Below, piece after piece: positions 24,162-34,654 of a stretch of 64,000 nucleotides of DNA. This DNA is from Nocardioides jiangsuensis (lineage in GTDB: Bacteria > Actinomycetota > Actinomycetes > Propionibacteriales > Nocardioidaceae): the NCBI RefSeq assembly GCF_019679455.1, contig NZ_JAIEZQ010000001.1, positions 558,001-622,000 of the forward strand. Direction: 5' to 3'. The position numbers and the translations under genes were made by a program. Numbering within the stretch: the stretch's first letter is position 1; every line of letters starts with the position of its first letter. Below the pieces are notes generated by a model. That model made no database searches, was not told the DNA's origin, and was given only the letters and a program-made list of their open reading frames with translations.

Positions 24162-25126
24162 TCGCGGGAGACGTCGAGGTGGGTGACCACGCGGACGGTC
24201 CTCGCCCCGACGGCCCCGACGAGCACGCCGGCGTCCCGGGCGGCCGCGACCACCGCGGCCGCGTCGGATACGTCGACCACCACGATGTTCGTGTCGACCG
24301 TGCCGGGGTCCACGTCGCACGCCTCGGCGAGCAGCCGGGCGTTCGCGTGGTCGTCGGCCAGCCGCTCGACGTGGTGGTCGAGGGCGTAGATGCCGGCCGC
24401 GGCGAGGATGCCGACCTGCCGCATGCCGCCGCCCATCCGCTTGCGCCAGACCCGGGCCTCGTCGACGGCGGCCCGCGTGCCGACCATCAGCGAACCCACG
24501 GGCGCGCCGAGACCCTTGCTCAGGCAGACCGCGAGCACGTCGGTGACGGCGCCGTACTCGGCCAGCGGGGTGCCGGTGGCGACGTGGGCGTTCCAGATCC
24601 GGGCGCCGTCCATGTGCACGGCGGCGCCGACCGAGTCCGCGTAGGAGCGGAGCGCCTGCAGGTCGCCGAGCGGCAGCACGGTCCCGCCGCCGAAGTTGTG
24701 GGTGTTCTCCACCGAGATGGCCCGGGTGGGCACGAAGAACGGCCCGAGGTCGGGGGCGAACAGCGCCTCGATCGCGGGCAGGTCGATGCCGCCGCGGGGG
24801 CCGGTCCAGGTGCGCATGGTCAGCCCGGTGTAGGCGGCGTGCGCGCCGAGCTCGGCGCGGGCGATGTGCGCGGAGGAGTCGCAGAGCACCTCCTCGCCGG
24901 CGCCGACGACCGAGCGGACCGCGAGCACGTTGGCCATCGACCCGGTCGGCGTGAAGATCGCCGCCTCCTTGCCGAACAGCGCGGCCACCCGCTCCTCGAG
25001 GGCGCGGACGGTCGGGTCCTCGCCGTACACGTCGTCGCCGACCTCGGCGGCGGCCATCGCCGCCCGCATCTGCGGGCCGGGCCGGGTGACGGTGTCGCTG
25101 CGCAGGTCGATCAGGGCGTCGGTCAC
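24089..25126 (-). CDS. Low-specificity L-threonine aldolase
   Basis: 345 aa PLP enzyme. IDLRSDTVTRPGPQMRAAMAAAEVGDDVYGEDPTV at the N-terminus is diagnostic. The PLP-lysine is in VCLSKGLGAPVGS; ISVENTHNFGGG and AVHMDGARIWNA supply cofactor contacts. It cleaves threonine/allo-threonine to glycine and acetaldehyde. Start GTG 25126 overlaps the stop of the class II DAHP synthase (GTGA), so it is the second gene of that operon. Its 3' end lies inside the 3' end of aroF on the other strand. Confidence 0.92.
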   Translation of the reverse strand: MTDALIDLRSDTVTRPGPQMRAAMAAAEVGDDVYGEDPTVRALEERVAALFGKEAAIFTPTGSMANVLAVRSVVGAGEEVLCDSSAHIARAELGAHAAYTGLTMRTWTGPRGGIDLPAIEALFAPDLGPFFVPTRAISVENTHNFGGGTVLPLGDLQALRSYADSVGAAVHMDGARIWNAHVATGTPLAEYGAVTDVLAVCLSKGLGAPVGSLMVGTRAAVDEARVWRKRMGGGMRQVGILAAAGIYALDHHVERLADDHANARLLAEACDVDPGTVDTNIVVVDVSDAAAVVAAARDAGVLVGAVGARTVRVVTHLDVSRDQAVAAASVLTKVLASTRPTTGGS

Positions 25127-26454
25127 TTGCGCAGCATCTCCGCGACGAGGAACGACAGCTCCAGGGACTGCACCCGGTTCAGCCGCGGGTCGCACACCGA
25201 CTCGTAGCGGTTGCCGAGGTCGATCTCGGCCAGGGCCTCTCCCCCGCCGACGCACTCGGTGACGTCGTCACCGGTGAGCTCGACGTGCACGCCCCCGGGC
25301 CAGGTGCCGAGCGCGTGGTGGACGTCGAAGAAGCCCTGCACCTCGTGGATCACGTCCTCGAAGGAGCGGGTCTTGTAGCCCGAGGAGGCCTCCCAGGTGT
25401 TGCCGTGCATCGGGTCGCAGACCCAGGCGACCTGGATGCCGGCGGCGGTGACCTTCTCCACGAGGTTCGGCAGCAGGTCGCGGATCTTGCCGGCACCCAT
25501 CCGGGTGATGAAGGTGAGCCTGCCCGGCTCGTTCTCGGGGTTGAGCTTGTTGGCGAGCGCGATGGCGTCGTCGGGCGTGGTGGTCGGGCCGAGCTTCACG
25601 CCGATCGGGTTCTTGATGTGCGAGAGCAGCTCGACGTGGGCGCCGTCGAGCTGGCGGGTCCGCTCCCCGATCCAGACGAAGTGGCTCGACACGTCGTACG
25701 GCTGCTGGGTCCGGGAGTCGACCCGGGTCAGCGCGTGCTCGTACTCCAGGATCAGCGCCTCGTGGCTGGAGTGGAAGTCGACCCGGTGGAACTCGTCGGG
25801 GTCGGCGCCGATCGCCTTCATGAACGTCAGCGCCCGGTCGATCTCGTCGGCCAGCTGCTCGTAGCGGCGGCCCACCGGCGAGGACTTCACGAAGTCGGTG
25901 TTCCAGGTGTGCACCTGGCGCAGGTCGGCGTAGCCGCCGGTGACGAACGCGCGCACGAGGTTCAGCGTGGACGCGGAGGCGTGGTAGACCTCGACCAGCC
26001 GCTGCGGGTCGGGCACCCGGGACTCCGCGGTGAACTCGAAGCCGTTCACGGCGTCGCCGCGGTACGCCGGCAGGGTCAGGCCCTCGCGGGTCTCGGTGTC
26101 CGAGGAGCGCGGCTTGGCGTACTGCCCCGCGAGCCGGCCGAGCTTGACCACCGGCACGGACGCGGCGTAGGTGAGCACGACCGCCATCTGGAGCAGCACC
26201 CGGAGCTTGTTCCGGACGTTGTCGGCGGTGACCCCGTCGAAGGTCTCCGCGCAGTCGCCGCCCTGGAGCAGGAACGCCTCCCCCCGGGTGACCGCGGCAA
26301 GCTTCGACTTGAGGTCGTCGCACTCGCCGGCGAACACCAGCGGCGGCACGCTGCGGAGCTTGCCCACGGCCGCGTCGAGGGCCGCCTGGTTCGGCCACTG
26401 CGGCTGCTGTGCGGCGCCGAGGTCACGGAGGGTCTGCAGATCAGGGACGGTCAC
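25123..26454 (-). CDS. aroG: Class II 3-deoxy-7-phosphoheptulonate synthase
   Basis: 443 aa, plant/mycobacterial-type DAHP synthase: WPNQAALDAAVGKLRSVPPLVFAGECDDLK, FLLQGGDCAETFDGVTADNVRNKLR, KLGRLAGQYAKPRSSDTE, VDFHSSHEALILEYE, SSHFVWIGERTRQLDGAHVE, WVCDPMHGNTWEASSGYKTR, HVELTGDDVTECVGG. Same reaction as the type I-beta enzyme 1 kb away but a different sequence class; in M. tuberculosis the class II enzyme is allosterically inhibited by aromatic amino acids and binds chorismate mutase. GTG 26454 has a leaderless -10 box. Confidence 0.95.
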   Translation of the reverse strand: MTVPDLQTLRDLGAAQQPQWPNQAALDAAVGKLRSVPPLVFAGECDDLKSKLAAVTRGEAFLLQGGDCAETFDGVTADNVRNKLRVLLQMAVVLTYAASVPVVKLGRLAGQYAKPRSSDTETREGLTLPAYRGDAVNGFEFTAESRVPDPQRLVEVYHASASTLNLVRAFVTGGYADLRQVHTWNTDFVKSSPVGRRYEQLADEIDRALTFMKAIGADPDEFHRVDFHSSHEALILEYEHALTRVDSRTQQPYDVSSHFVWIGERTRQLDGAHVELLSHIKNPIGVKLGPTTTPDDAIALANKLNPENEPGRLTFITRMGAGKIRDLLPNLVEKVTAAGIQVAWVCDPMHGNTWEASSGYKTRSFEDVIHEVQGFFDVHHALGTWPGGVHVELTGDDVTECVGGGEALAEIDLGNRYESVCDPRLNRVQSLELSFLVAEMLRK

Positions 26455-26466
26455 CCCACCAGACTA
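26455..26466 (-). promoter_or_regulatory. Leaderless -10 box for class II DAHP synthase
   Basis: TAGTCT on the minus strand (complement of 26461-26466), then 6 nt to GTG 26454. Confidence 0.6.
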
Positions 26467-26557
26467 CGTCCGGGGCCACCCGGCGCCTGCGGGCGAGGTC
26501 GGGATCCGGACAGCGGGTGCGGCGCACGTCACGGCGGTGGCGCAGGCGCGGACAGGG

Positions 26558-27982
26558 TCAGCCGTCGAGGTCGTCGACGTGGCGGAATCCGGTCTTCTTG
26601 CCGCGCGCCCCGCGGTTCCACAGCCAGGTCAGCAGCCACAGCACCACGCCGAGCAGCAGCAGCCCGCCGCCGATCTGGTACTGCACCGTGTCGCGGTCGG
26701 TCCACGGGCCGACCAGGAACGCGCAGGTGATGGCGCCGAGGACGGGGACCACCGTCGGGGCCTTGAAGTGGTCGTGGTCCACGTGGTGGGCCCGGCGCAG
26801 CACCAGGCAGGAGACGTTGACCAGGGTGAACACGCCGAGCAGCAGCAGCGCGGTGGTACCGCCGAGGGCCTCCACGGTGTCCTCGCCCATCACCTGGGTG
26901 ACCACGAAGATCAGGCCGAACGCCACCAGCGTCACGAACACGATCGACGCCCACGGCGTACGGCGCGCGGGCAGCACGGAGGCCAGCGACCGGGGCAGGA
27001 CGTCCTGCTTGGCCATGCCGTAGATCAGCCGGCTGGCCATCAGCATGTTGATCAGGGCGGTGTTGGCGACGGCGAACATCGAGATGACCGGGTAGATCTG
27101 GTCCATCGGCAGGCCCGGGGCGCCGGTCCGGACCACCTCGAGCAGCGGCGTCTCGCTGTCGGCGAGCGTGCCCACCGGGACCAGCGCCACCGCGGCGATG
27201 GAGACCAGCACGTAGATGAACGCCGCGATCCCGAGGCCGGTGAGCATCACCTTGGGGAAGGTGCGCGTCGGGTCGTGGGTCTCCTCGGCCATGTTCACCG
27301 AGTCCTCGAAGCCGACCATCGCGAAGAAGGCCAGCGAGGTCGCGGCGGTGATCGCGACGAACGTGCTGCGGTCCGCCGAGGTCTCGAAGACCATCACCCG
27401 GCTGAAGTCCGCGCCGCCCTGGGACATCGCGTAGAAGCCGATCAGGATCACCAGCAGCAGGCCCGTGAGCTCGACCAGGGTGAGGACGACGTTGAACTTC
27501 ACGCTCTCGCTGACGCCGCGCAGGTTGATCAGCGCGAGCACCGCCATGAACGCGAGCGCGATCGTCATCACCGCGGTGGTCCCCAGGTCCAGGCTGAAGG
27601 CGACGACGAGGTTCTCGGCGAAGAACTTCGACGCGGTCGACGCGCTGGTGATCCCCGAGCTCATCACCGCGAAGGCGACCAGGAAGGTGAGGAAGTGCAG
27701 GCCGAACGCCTTGTGCGCGTAGAGCGCCGCGCCGGCCGCCTGCGGGTACTTCGTCACCAGCTCGAGATAGGAGAACGCGGTGAGCGTGGCCACCGCGAAG
27801 GCGACCAGGAACGGCGCCCAGGCGGCGCCTCCGACCTCGCCGGCGACGTCCCCGGTCAGGGCGTAGACGCCGGTGCCGAGGATGTCCCCGATCACGAAGA
27901 GCAGGAGGAGCTTGGGGCCGAGCACCCGGCGCAGCTCGGGCTGCGCCGTCTCGCCGGCCTGGCTGTTCACGTCCGTGGTCAC
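26558..27982 (-). CDS. APC-family amino acid permease
   Basis: 474 aa, about 12 spans plus a short basic C-terminal tail. Start GTG 27982, with AGGGG 6 nt upstream; the much longer open frame upstream is not coding. LLLLFVIGDILGTGVYALTG is the unwound substrate-binding TM1 motif of APC transporters; AFFAMVGFEDSVNMAEETHDPTRTFPKVM matches TM6 and the loop of the cationic/neutral amino acid group. It imports or exchanges an amino acid or amine; identity unknown. Stand-alone gene 100 nt from the DAHP synthase promoter. Confidence 0.88.
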   Translation of the reverse strand: MTTDVNSQAGETAQPELRRVLGPKLLLLFVIGDILGTGVYALTGDVAGEVGGAAWAPFLVAFAVATLTAFSYLELVTKYPQAAGAALYAHKAFGLHFLTFLVAFAVMSSGITSASTASKFFAENLVVAFSLDLGTTAVMTIALAFMAVLALINLRGVSESVKFNVVLTLVELTGLLLVILIGFYAMSQGGADFSRVMVFETSADRSTFVAITAATSLAFFAMVGFEDSVNMAEETHDPTRTFPKVMLTGLGIAAFIYVLVSIAAVALVPVGTLADSETPLLEVVRTGAPGLPMDQIYPVISMFAVANTALINMLMASRLIYGMAKQDVLPRSLASVLPARRTPWASIVFVTLVAFGLIFVVTQVMGEDTVEALGGTTALLLLGVFTLVNVSCLVLRRAHHVDHDHFKAPTVVPVLGAITCAFLVGPWTDRDTVQYQIGGGLLLLGVVLWLLTWLWNRGARGKKTGFRHVDDLDG

Positions 27983-28170
27983 TGCAGTCCCCTGTCGCCT
28001 CAGGTCGTGTCGTTCGACGGATCCACCGTGGCGGACGCCCGGTCCGTGCCACAAGCACGCGTCCTGGCGATCTCCACGCTGGCAGCCTGCCCCGTCGCGA
28101 CGCTCCTTACACCGGCCGACTTCGTCGAACGTCGTAGGAGGCTCGGTCGGCGACGGCGGCCGCACGCCCG

Positions 28171-28200
28171 AGGCCGCCCGAGGCCGCCCGGGGCCGCCGG
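28171..28200. repeat. Short GC tandem repeat
   Basis: Two exact 10-mers AGGCCGCCCG (28171-28180, 28181-28190) followed by a degenerate third copy, in the 286-nt gap between the APC permease and the subtilase. A perfect 12-bp palindrome ACCGGTACCGGT follows at 28233-28244. No gene is seen in the gap. Confidence 0.4.
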
Positions 28201-28268
28201 CCCGCGTGACCTTTCGGCACCCTCCTCGTTGCACCGGTACCGGTTCTCCCCCCATCGGAAGGTTCCGC

Positions 28269-29399
28269 ATGACTCTCGGTAGCACCCGCAACCCGGGCCG
28301 CCGTCGGATCGCCGCCGTTCTCGGCGCCGCAGGTCTGGCCGTCGCCGCCGTCACCGCCCCGGCCGCCGCCGCCACGAACGACCCGCTGCGCCCGCAGGAG
28401 TGGGGGCTGGACCAGGTCAGGGCCGAGCAGGCCTGGCCCGCGTCGACCGGTGACGGGACCGTCGTGGCCGTCGTCGACTCCGGCGTCGACCTGAACCACC
28501 CCGACCTCAGGGCCAACCTGGTCCCCGGCGCGACGTTCATCGAGTGCGACCCGTCGTGCGGCAACGGCGACTGGAAGGGGCCCGACGGCGTCGGGCAGGA
28601 CCTCGACACGCACGGCACCCACGTCTCCGGCACGATCGCCGCGGTGACCGACAACGGCATCGGCGTCGCCGGGGTGGCCCCGGACGCGCAGATCATGCCG
28701 ATCAAGGCGCTCGAGGACGGCAGCGGCGCCTTCGAGGACATCGCGGCCGGCATCACCTACGCCGTCGACCACGGCGCGGACGTGGTGAACCTGAGCATCG
28801 GCGCGATGCCGGGCGTGCAGGCGCTCACCCTCACCGGGCTGGAGTCCTCGGTCACCGACGCGATCGCCTACGCCGAGTCCGAGGGCGTGCTCGTGGTCGC
28901 CGCGGCCGGCAACGAGAGCTTCCCGGTCTGCGACACCCCGGCCTTCGAGGACGGCGCGCTGTGCGTCACCGCGACCACCCGCGAGGAGACCCCGGCGTAC
29001 TACTCCAACGGCGCCGTCAAGCCGGACACCTTCGCCGTCGCCGGTCCCGGGGGCGCCGGACTGGTGGCCTGCGAGGAGGACATCGTCTCCACCGTGCCGT
29101 CGGGCACCGGCTCCGAGGCGTGCGGCGAGTCCGACTACGACTACTACGCGGGCACGTCGATGGCGACCCCGCACGTGTCCGGTGTCGCGGCGCTGCTCTT
29201 CGGGCAGGACCGCACGCTCGACAACGTGAAGTCGGCCCTGGTCGACACCGCGCGCACCCCGGGCCTCGGCACGGGCGTGTTCACCACGTCCTACGGCCAC
29301 GGCATCGTCGACGCCGAGGCGGCCACCGCCTACGAGGGCGCCGCCGCGACCGGCACCAAGAGCACCGGCAAGGGCAAGGGCGGCAAGCCCCGGCGCTGA
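28269..29399 (+). CDS. Secreted S8 (subtilisin-like) peptidase
   Basis: 376 aa. Signal peptide at residues 1-34 (RRRIAAVLGAAGLAVAAVTAPAAAA). Catalytic triad in VVAVVDSGVDLNHPDL (Asp), DTHGTHVSGTIA (His) and AGTSMATPHVSGVAALL (Ser); the oxyanion Asn is in VVAAAGNES. There is no obvious I9 propeptide: mature-type sequence begins within about 20 residues of the signal peptide, which is short for this family. The C-terminus is a Lys/Gly-rich tail. GGAAGG lies 6 nt before ATG 28269. Confidence 0.9.
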   Translation: MTLGSTRNPGRRRIAAVLGAAGLAVAAVTAPAAAATNDPLRPQEWGLDQVRAEQAWPASTGDGTVVAVVDSGVDLNHPDLRANLVPGATFIECDPSCGNGDWKGPDGVGQDLDTHGTHVSGTIAAVTDNGIGVAGVAPDAQIMPIKALEDGSGAFEDIAAGITYAVDHGADVVNLSIGAMPGVQALTLTGLESSVTDAIAYAESEGVLVVAAAGNESFPVCDTPAFEDGALCVTATTREETPAYYSNGAVKPDTFAVAGPGGAGLVACEEDIVSTVPSGTGSEACGESDYDYYAGTSMATPHVSGVAALLFGQDRTLDNVKSALVDTARTPGLGTGVFTTSYGHGIVDAEAATAYEGAAATGTKSTGKGKGGKPRR

Positions 29400-29458
29400 A
29401 CCGGCGCCGACCGGCGCACGTCGCCCCGGGCCCTGGCCCGGCGGGCCCAGCCCGACTC

Positions 29459-29492
29459 CTGAGGGGTCGTCCCGTTCCGGGCGGCCCCTCAG
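29459..29492 (+). terminator. Terminator after the S8 peptidase
   Basis: 16-bp stem (CTGAGGGG... / ...CCCCTCAG) with two G-T wobbles and a 2-nt turn; the wobbles pair only in plus-strand RNA, so it belongs to the peptidase transcript. Confidence 0.7.
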
Positions 29493-29505
29493 TGACGCCC
29501 GGGGG

Positions 29506-31653
<2,148 letters not shown>

Positions 31654-31666
31654 GGCGCCCACCCTA
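31654..31666 (-). promoter_or_regulatory. Leaderless -10 box for recQ
   Basis: TAGGGT (complement of 31661-31666), 7 nt before ATG 31653; it decides the start codon. Confidence 0.6.
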
Positions 31667-31716
31667 GGTGCGCACGCCGACAGGCCCGCGCCCCGGATGC
31701 CCCGCCGCCGGACCGC

Positions 31717-32508
31717 TCAGCCGACCTGCTGCTCGTCGAGCACCGCCCCGTCGGGTCCGTAGGCGGTCGCGGTCAGCACCGGCCGCGGGACCAGCGCCCA
31801 CCAGATCGTCTCGTCGGCCACCGCGACGTCGCTCGAGGTCCACGCCACCACCTCGGCGCCGGTCTCCATGGTCAGCACCACCCTCTCGGTCAGGGTGCCG
31901 TCGAGGCCGCCGAGCACGAGCTGGGCCCGGTGCGGACCGTCGAGGGCGTCGAAGACGAAGACCTCCATCGGCGCCCCCTCGTCCAGGAAGGTCTCGGACC
32001 CGAGCCCCGAGCGCAGGTAGAAGTAGTCCTCGCCGTGCTCGATCAGCAGCGCCGCCGAGCACTCGTCCTCCCCCGGCCACCGGGTGCAGGCGAAGCTGAG
32101 CGGGCCGACGTCGGAGAGCACCCGGTCGTCCTGGTCGATCTCGCGTGCCCAGCCGGGCGTCAGGTCCGAGGACCCCAGATAGCCGTACGGCGCCAGCCCG
32201 CGCACGCCGAGCGGGATGGCGAACCCCTCGATCCGCTCGCGCGGGACCGGGGTCAGCCAGCTCACCGTCGGGTCGGTCTCCGCGGGGACCACCACGTCCC
32301 GGTCGAGCTGGTAGGCGAAGGGCAGCCCGTCGAGCGCACGGCGCCCGAGGTCGGTCAGCTCCGCGCGCGGGTCGTCGTGCGGGGTCGCCCGGGGCAGCGC
32401 CCCGATCCCGGTCGCGATCTCCGGGCCCGCGACGACGGCCAGCGTCAGCGCGGCCGCTGCTGCGACCGTCAGCCGCTGGTGCCAGGTCTGGTCGAGCGCG
32501 AAGTGCAC
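31717..32508 (-). CDS. Hypothetical exported or membrane-anchored protein
   Basis: 263 aa, not recognised. Hydrophobic segment at residues 12-32 (RLTVAAAAALTLAVVAGPEIATG) following a charged N-terminus suggests a membrane anchor with the rest outside. The body is acidic, rich in aromatic residues and beta-prone (SFACTRWPGEDECSAALLIEHGEDYFYLRSGLG), with a single Cys pair about 12 residues apart that could form a disulfide. GGGAGG precedes GTG 32508. Tandem GGGATGTCCC repeats lie 92 nt upstream. Confidence 0.6.
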   Translation of the reverse strand: MHFALDQTWHQRLTVAAAAALTLAVVAGPEIATGIGALPRATPHDDPRAELTDLGRRALDGLPFAYQLDRDVVVPAETDPTVSWLTPVPRERIEGFAIPLGVRGLAPYGYLGSSDLTPGWAREIDQDDRVLSDVGPLSFACTRWPGEDECSAALLIEHGEDYFYLRSGLGSETFLDEGAPMEVFVFDALDGPHRAQLVLGGLDGTLTERVVLTMETGAEVVAWTSSDVAVADETIWWALVPRPVLTATAYGPDGAVLDEQQVG

Positions 32509-32599
32509 GGCAACCTCCCGCAGGTGTGCCTCATCTCACGATCACACACCCGGGGAGCGTGGTGAAGACCCGTGGGGACCGGCCCGCCGCGCTCGGCGA

Positions 32600-32619
32600 G
32601 GGATGTCCCGGGATGTCCC
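32600..32619. repeat. Tandem palindromic decamers, possible operator
   Basis: Two adjacent copies of GGGATGTCCC (32600-32609, 32610-32619), each an inverted repeat GGGA-TG-TCCC, followed by a further GGGAC. They lie upstream of the minus-strand hypothetical gene and behind the pfkA terminator. Confidence 0.4.
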
Positions 32620-32631
32620 GGGACGGGCACC

Positions 32632-32655
32632 ACGGGGGCCGGGAAGGGCCCCCGT
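32632..32655 (-). terminator. Terminator downstream of pfkA
   Basis: 9-bp GC stem ACGGGGGCC / GGCCCCCGT with a 6-nt loop, 10 nt after the pfkA stop codon. Confidence 0.6.
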
Positions 32656-32665
32656 CGCAGGGGGG

Positions 32666-33694
32666 TCAGCCGAAGAAGACCTCGGCCTCGGCGTACAGCT
32701 CGGGGGTGACCAGCTTCAGCTCGCCGGTGCCCTCGATGAGCGGGACCCGGACGATGTCGGTGCCGCGCAGCGCCATCATCGTGCCGAAGTCGCCGTCGCG
32801 GACCGCCGCGATCGCCTGGAGGCCGAACCGGGTGGCGAGCCAGCGGTCGAACGCGGTGGGGGTGCCGCCGCGCTGCACGTGGCCGAGCACGACCGCGCGG
32901 GCCTCCTTGCCGGTACGGTCCTCGATCTCCTTGGCCAGCCGGTCACCGATGCCCCCGAGCCGGACGTGCCCGAACGCGTCGAGCTCGCCGCTCTGCAGGG
33001 TCATGTCGCCGCCCTCGACCGGGACCGCGCCCTCGGAGACCACGATGATCGGCGAGTAGTTGGTCTCGAACCGCGCCTCGACGTACTTGCAGACCGCGTC
33101 GATGTCGAACGGCTTCTCAGGCACCAGGACGACGTTGGCGCCGCCGGCGATCCCGGAGTGCAGCGCGATCCAGCCGGCGTGGCGGCCCATCACCTCCACG
33201 ACCATCACCCGGTGGTGCGACTCGGCGGTGGTGTGCAGCCGGTCGATCGCCTCCATCGCGATGTTCACCGCGGTGTCGAAGCCGAAGGTGAAGTCGGTGC
33301 CGGAGAGGTCGTTGTCGATCGTTTTCGGCACGCCCACCACGTTCACACCGAGGTCGGCGAGCTTGGTGGCGACGCCGAGGGTGTCCTCGCCGCCGATCGC
33401 GATCAGCGCGTCGATGCCGTTCGCGGCGAGGTTCTCCTTGATCTTCTCCACCCCGCCCTCGATCTTGAACGGGTTGGTGCGCGAGGACTTCAGGATCGTG
33501 CCGCCGCGCGGGAGGATGCCGCGCACCTGGTCCACGCCGAGCGGGACCGTGATGTTCTCGAGCGGGCCGCGCCAGCCGTCGCGGAAGCCGACGAACTCGT
33601 AGCCGTACTCCTTGATGCCGCGACGGACGACGGCCCGGATCACTGCGTTCAGTCCGGGGCAGTCCCCGCCGCCGGTCAGCACTCCCACGCGCAT
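32666..33694 (-). CDS. pfkA: 6-phosphofructokinase
   Basis: 342 aa. MRVGVLTGGGDCPGLNAVIRAVV (nucleotide loop), GILPRGGTILKSSRTNPFK, ALIAIGGEDTLGVATKLADLG, GVPKTIDNDLSGTDFTFGFDTA (catalytic Asp in TIDND), VVEVMGRHAGWIAL, VVSEGAVPV. The GGEDT box places it in the mixed actinobacterial PFK group, whose members may use ATP or PPi, so the phosphoryl donor is not settled by sequence. AAGGAG precedes ATG 33694. It commits hexose from the nearby glucokinases to glycolysis. Confidence 0.93.
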   Translation of the reverse strand: MRVGVLTGGGDCPGLNAVIRAVVRRGIKEYGYEFVGFRDGWRGPLENITVPLGVDQVRGILPRGGTILKSSRTNPFKIEGGVEKIKENLAANGIDALIAIGGEDTLGVATKLADLGVNVVGVPKTIDNDLSGTDFTFGFDTAVNIAMEAIDRLHTTAESHHRVMVVEVMGRHAGWIALHSGIAGGANVVLVPEKPFDIDAVCKYVEARFETNYSPIIVVSEGAVPVEGGDMTLQSGELDAFGHVRLGGIGDRLAKEIEDRTGKEARAVVLGHVQRGGTPTAFDRWLATRFGLQAIAAVRDGDFGTMMALRGTDIVRVPLIEGTGELKLVTPELYAEAEVFFG

Positions 33695-33801
33695 GAGTTC
33701 ACTCCTTCGAAGGATGGTGAGTCCGAGCCTAGCGACGAGCGGCGGGCACGCAACGGGTTGATTGGATCGTTCCACGGGCTGGATCCCGGCGCGGGCGTGG
33801 A

Positions 33802-33814
33802 TAGGGTCTGCGCC
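33802..33814 (+). promoter_or_regulatory. Leaderless -10 box for the DUF1028-glpK operon
   Basis: TAGGGT at 33802-33807, then 7 nt to ATG 33815. Confidence 0.6.
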
Positions 33815-34654
33815 ATGACCTTCTCGATCGTCGCCCGGTCCGCCGACGGACAGTCCTGGGGAGTGGCCGTGGCCTCCAAGTTCCTCGCGGTCGGCTCGGC
33901 CGTCCCCGCCGCGGTCGCCGGGGTCGGGGCCGTGGCCACCCAGGCCGAGGCCAACGTCGCCTACAAGGGTCTGGCCCTCTCCCACCTGGACGAGGGGGCG
34001 ACCGCCGAGGTGGCGCTGCAGCGGCTGCTGGAGGAGGACGACGGGCGCGACCACCGCCAGGTCGGGATCGTCGACCTGGACGGGAACGCCGCCAGCCACA
34101 CCGGCGGCTCCTGCCTCGACTGGGCCGGGGGCGTGACCGGCGACGGGGTGGCGATCCAGGGCAACATCCTCGCCGGCCCCGAGGTGGTCGAGGCGATGAA
34201 GACCTCCTGGGACGGCTCCGCCGAGGAGGCCGACCTCGGTCGGCGGCTGCTCGCGGCGCTCGTCGCCGGCGACCGCGCCGGAGGGGACAGCCGCGGCCGG
34301 CAGTCGGCGGCGCTGCTCGTGGTCCGCGAGGGCGCCGGGTACGGCGGCAACGACGACGCCGCGGTGGACCTCCGCGTCGACGACCACGCCGACCCGTGTA
34401 CCGAGCTGGGCCGGCTGCTCGACCTCAACGACCTCTACCTCACCGCCTCGACCGACGAGGAGAAGGTGGCGCTCACCCCCGAGCTGAAGACCGAGCTCGA
34501 CGACCGCGCGCGCTCGCTCGGCGCCCGCGACTTCCACGCCTGGGTCGGCACCGAGAACTACGAGATGCGGGTCGGCGACGGGGACTCCGAGGCGCCCTGG
34601 GTGGACCGCCGGGTGCTCGCCATCCTCCGCGACACGTCGGGCGACCTCGCATGA
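33815..34654 (+). CDS. DUF1028 family protein
   Basis: 279 aa. TFSIVARSADGQSWGVAVASKFLAVGSAVPAAVAGVGAVATQA at residues 2-45 is the family's Ntn-hydrolase-like core; GIVDLDGNAASHTGGSCLDWAGGVTGDGVAIQGNILAG follows. The C-terminal 70 residues form the accessory region of longer members. No activity has been firmly assigned to the family. Its stop codon overlaps the start of glycerol kinase (ATGA), so the two are co-translated. Confidence 0.85.
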   Translation: MTFSIVARSADGQSWGVAVASKFLAVGSAVPAAVAGVGAVATQAEANVAYKGLALSHLDEGATAEVALQRLLEEDDGRDHRQVGIVDLDGNAASHTGGSCLDWAGGVTGDGVAIQGNILAGPEVVEAMKTSWDGSAEEADLGRRLLAALVAGDRAGGDSRGRQSAALLVVREGAGYGGNDDAAVDLRVDDHADPCTELGRLLDLNDLYLTASTDEEKVALTPELKTELDDRARSLGARDFHAWVGTENYEMRVGDGDSEAPWVDRRVLAILRDTSGDLA

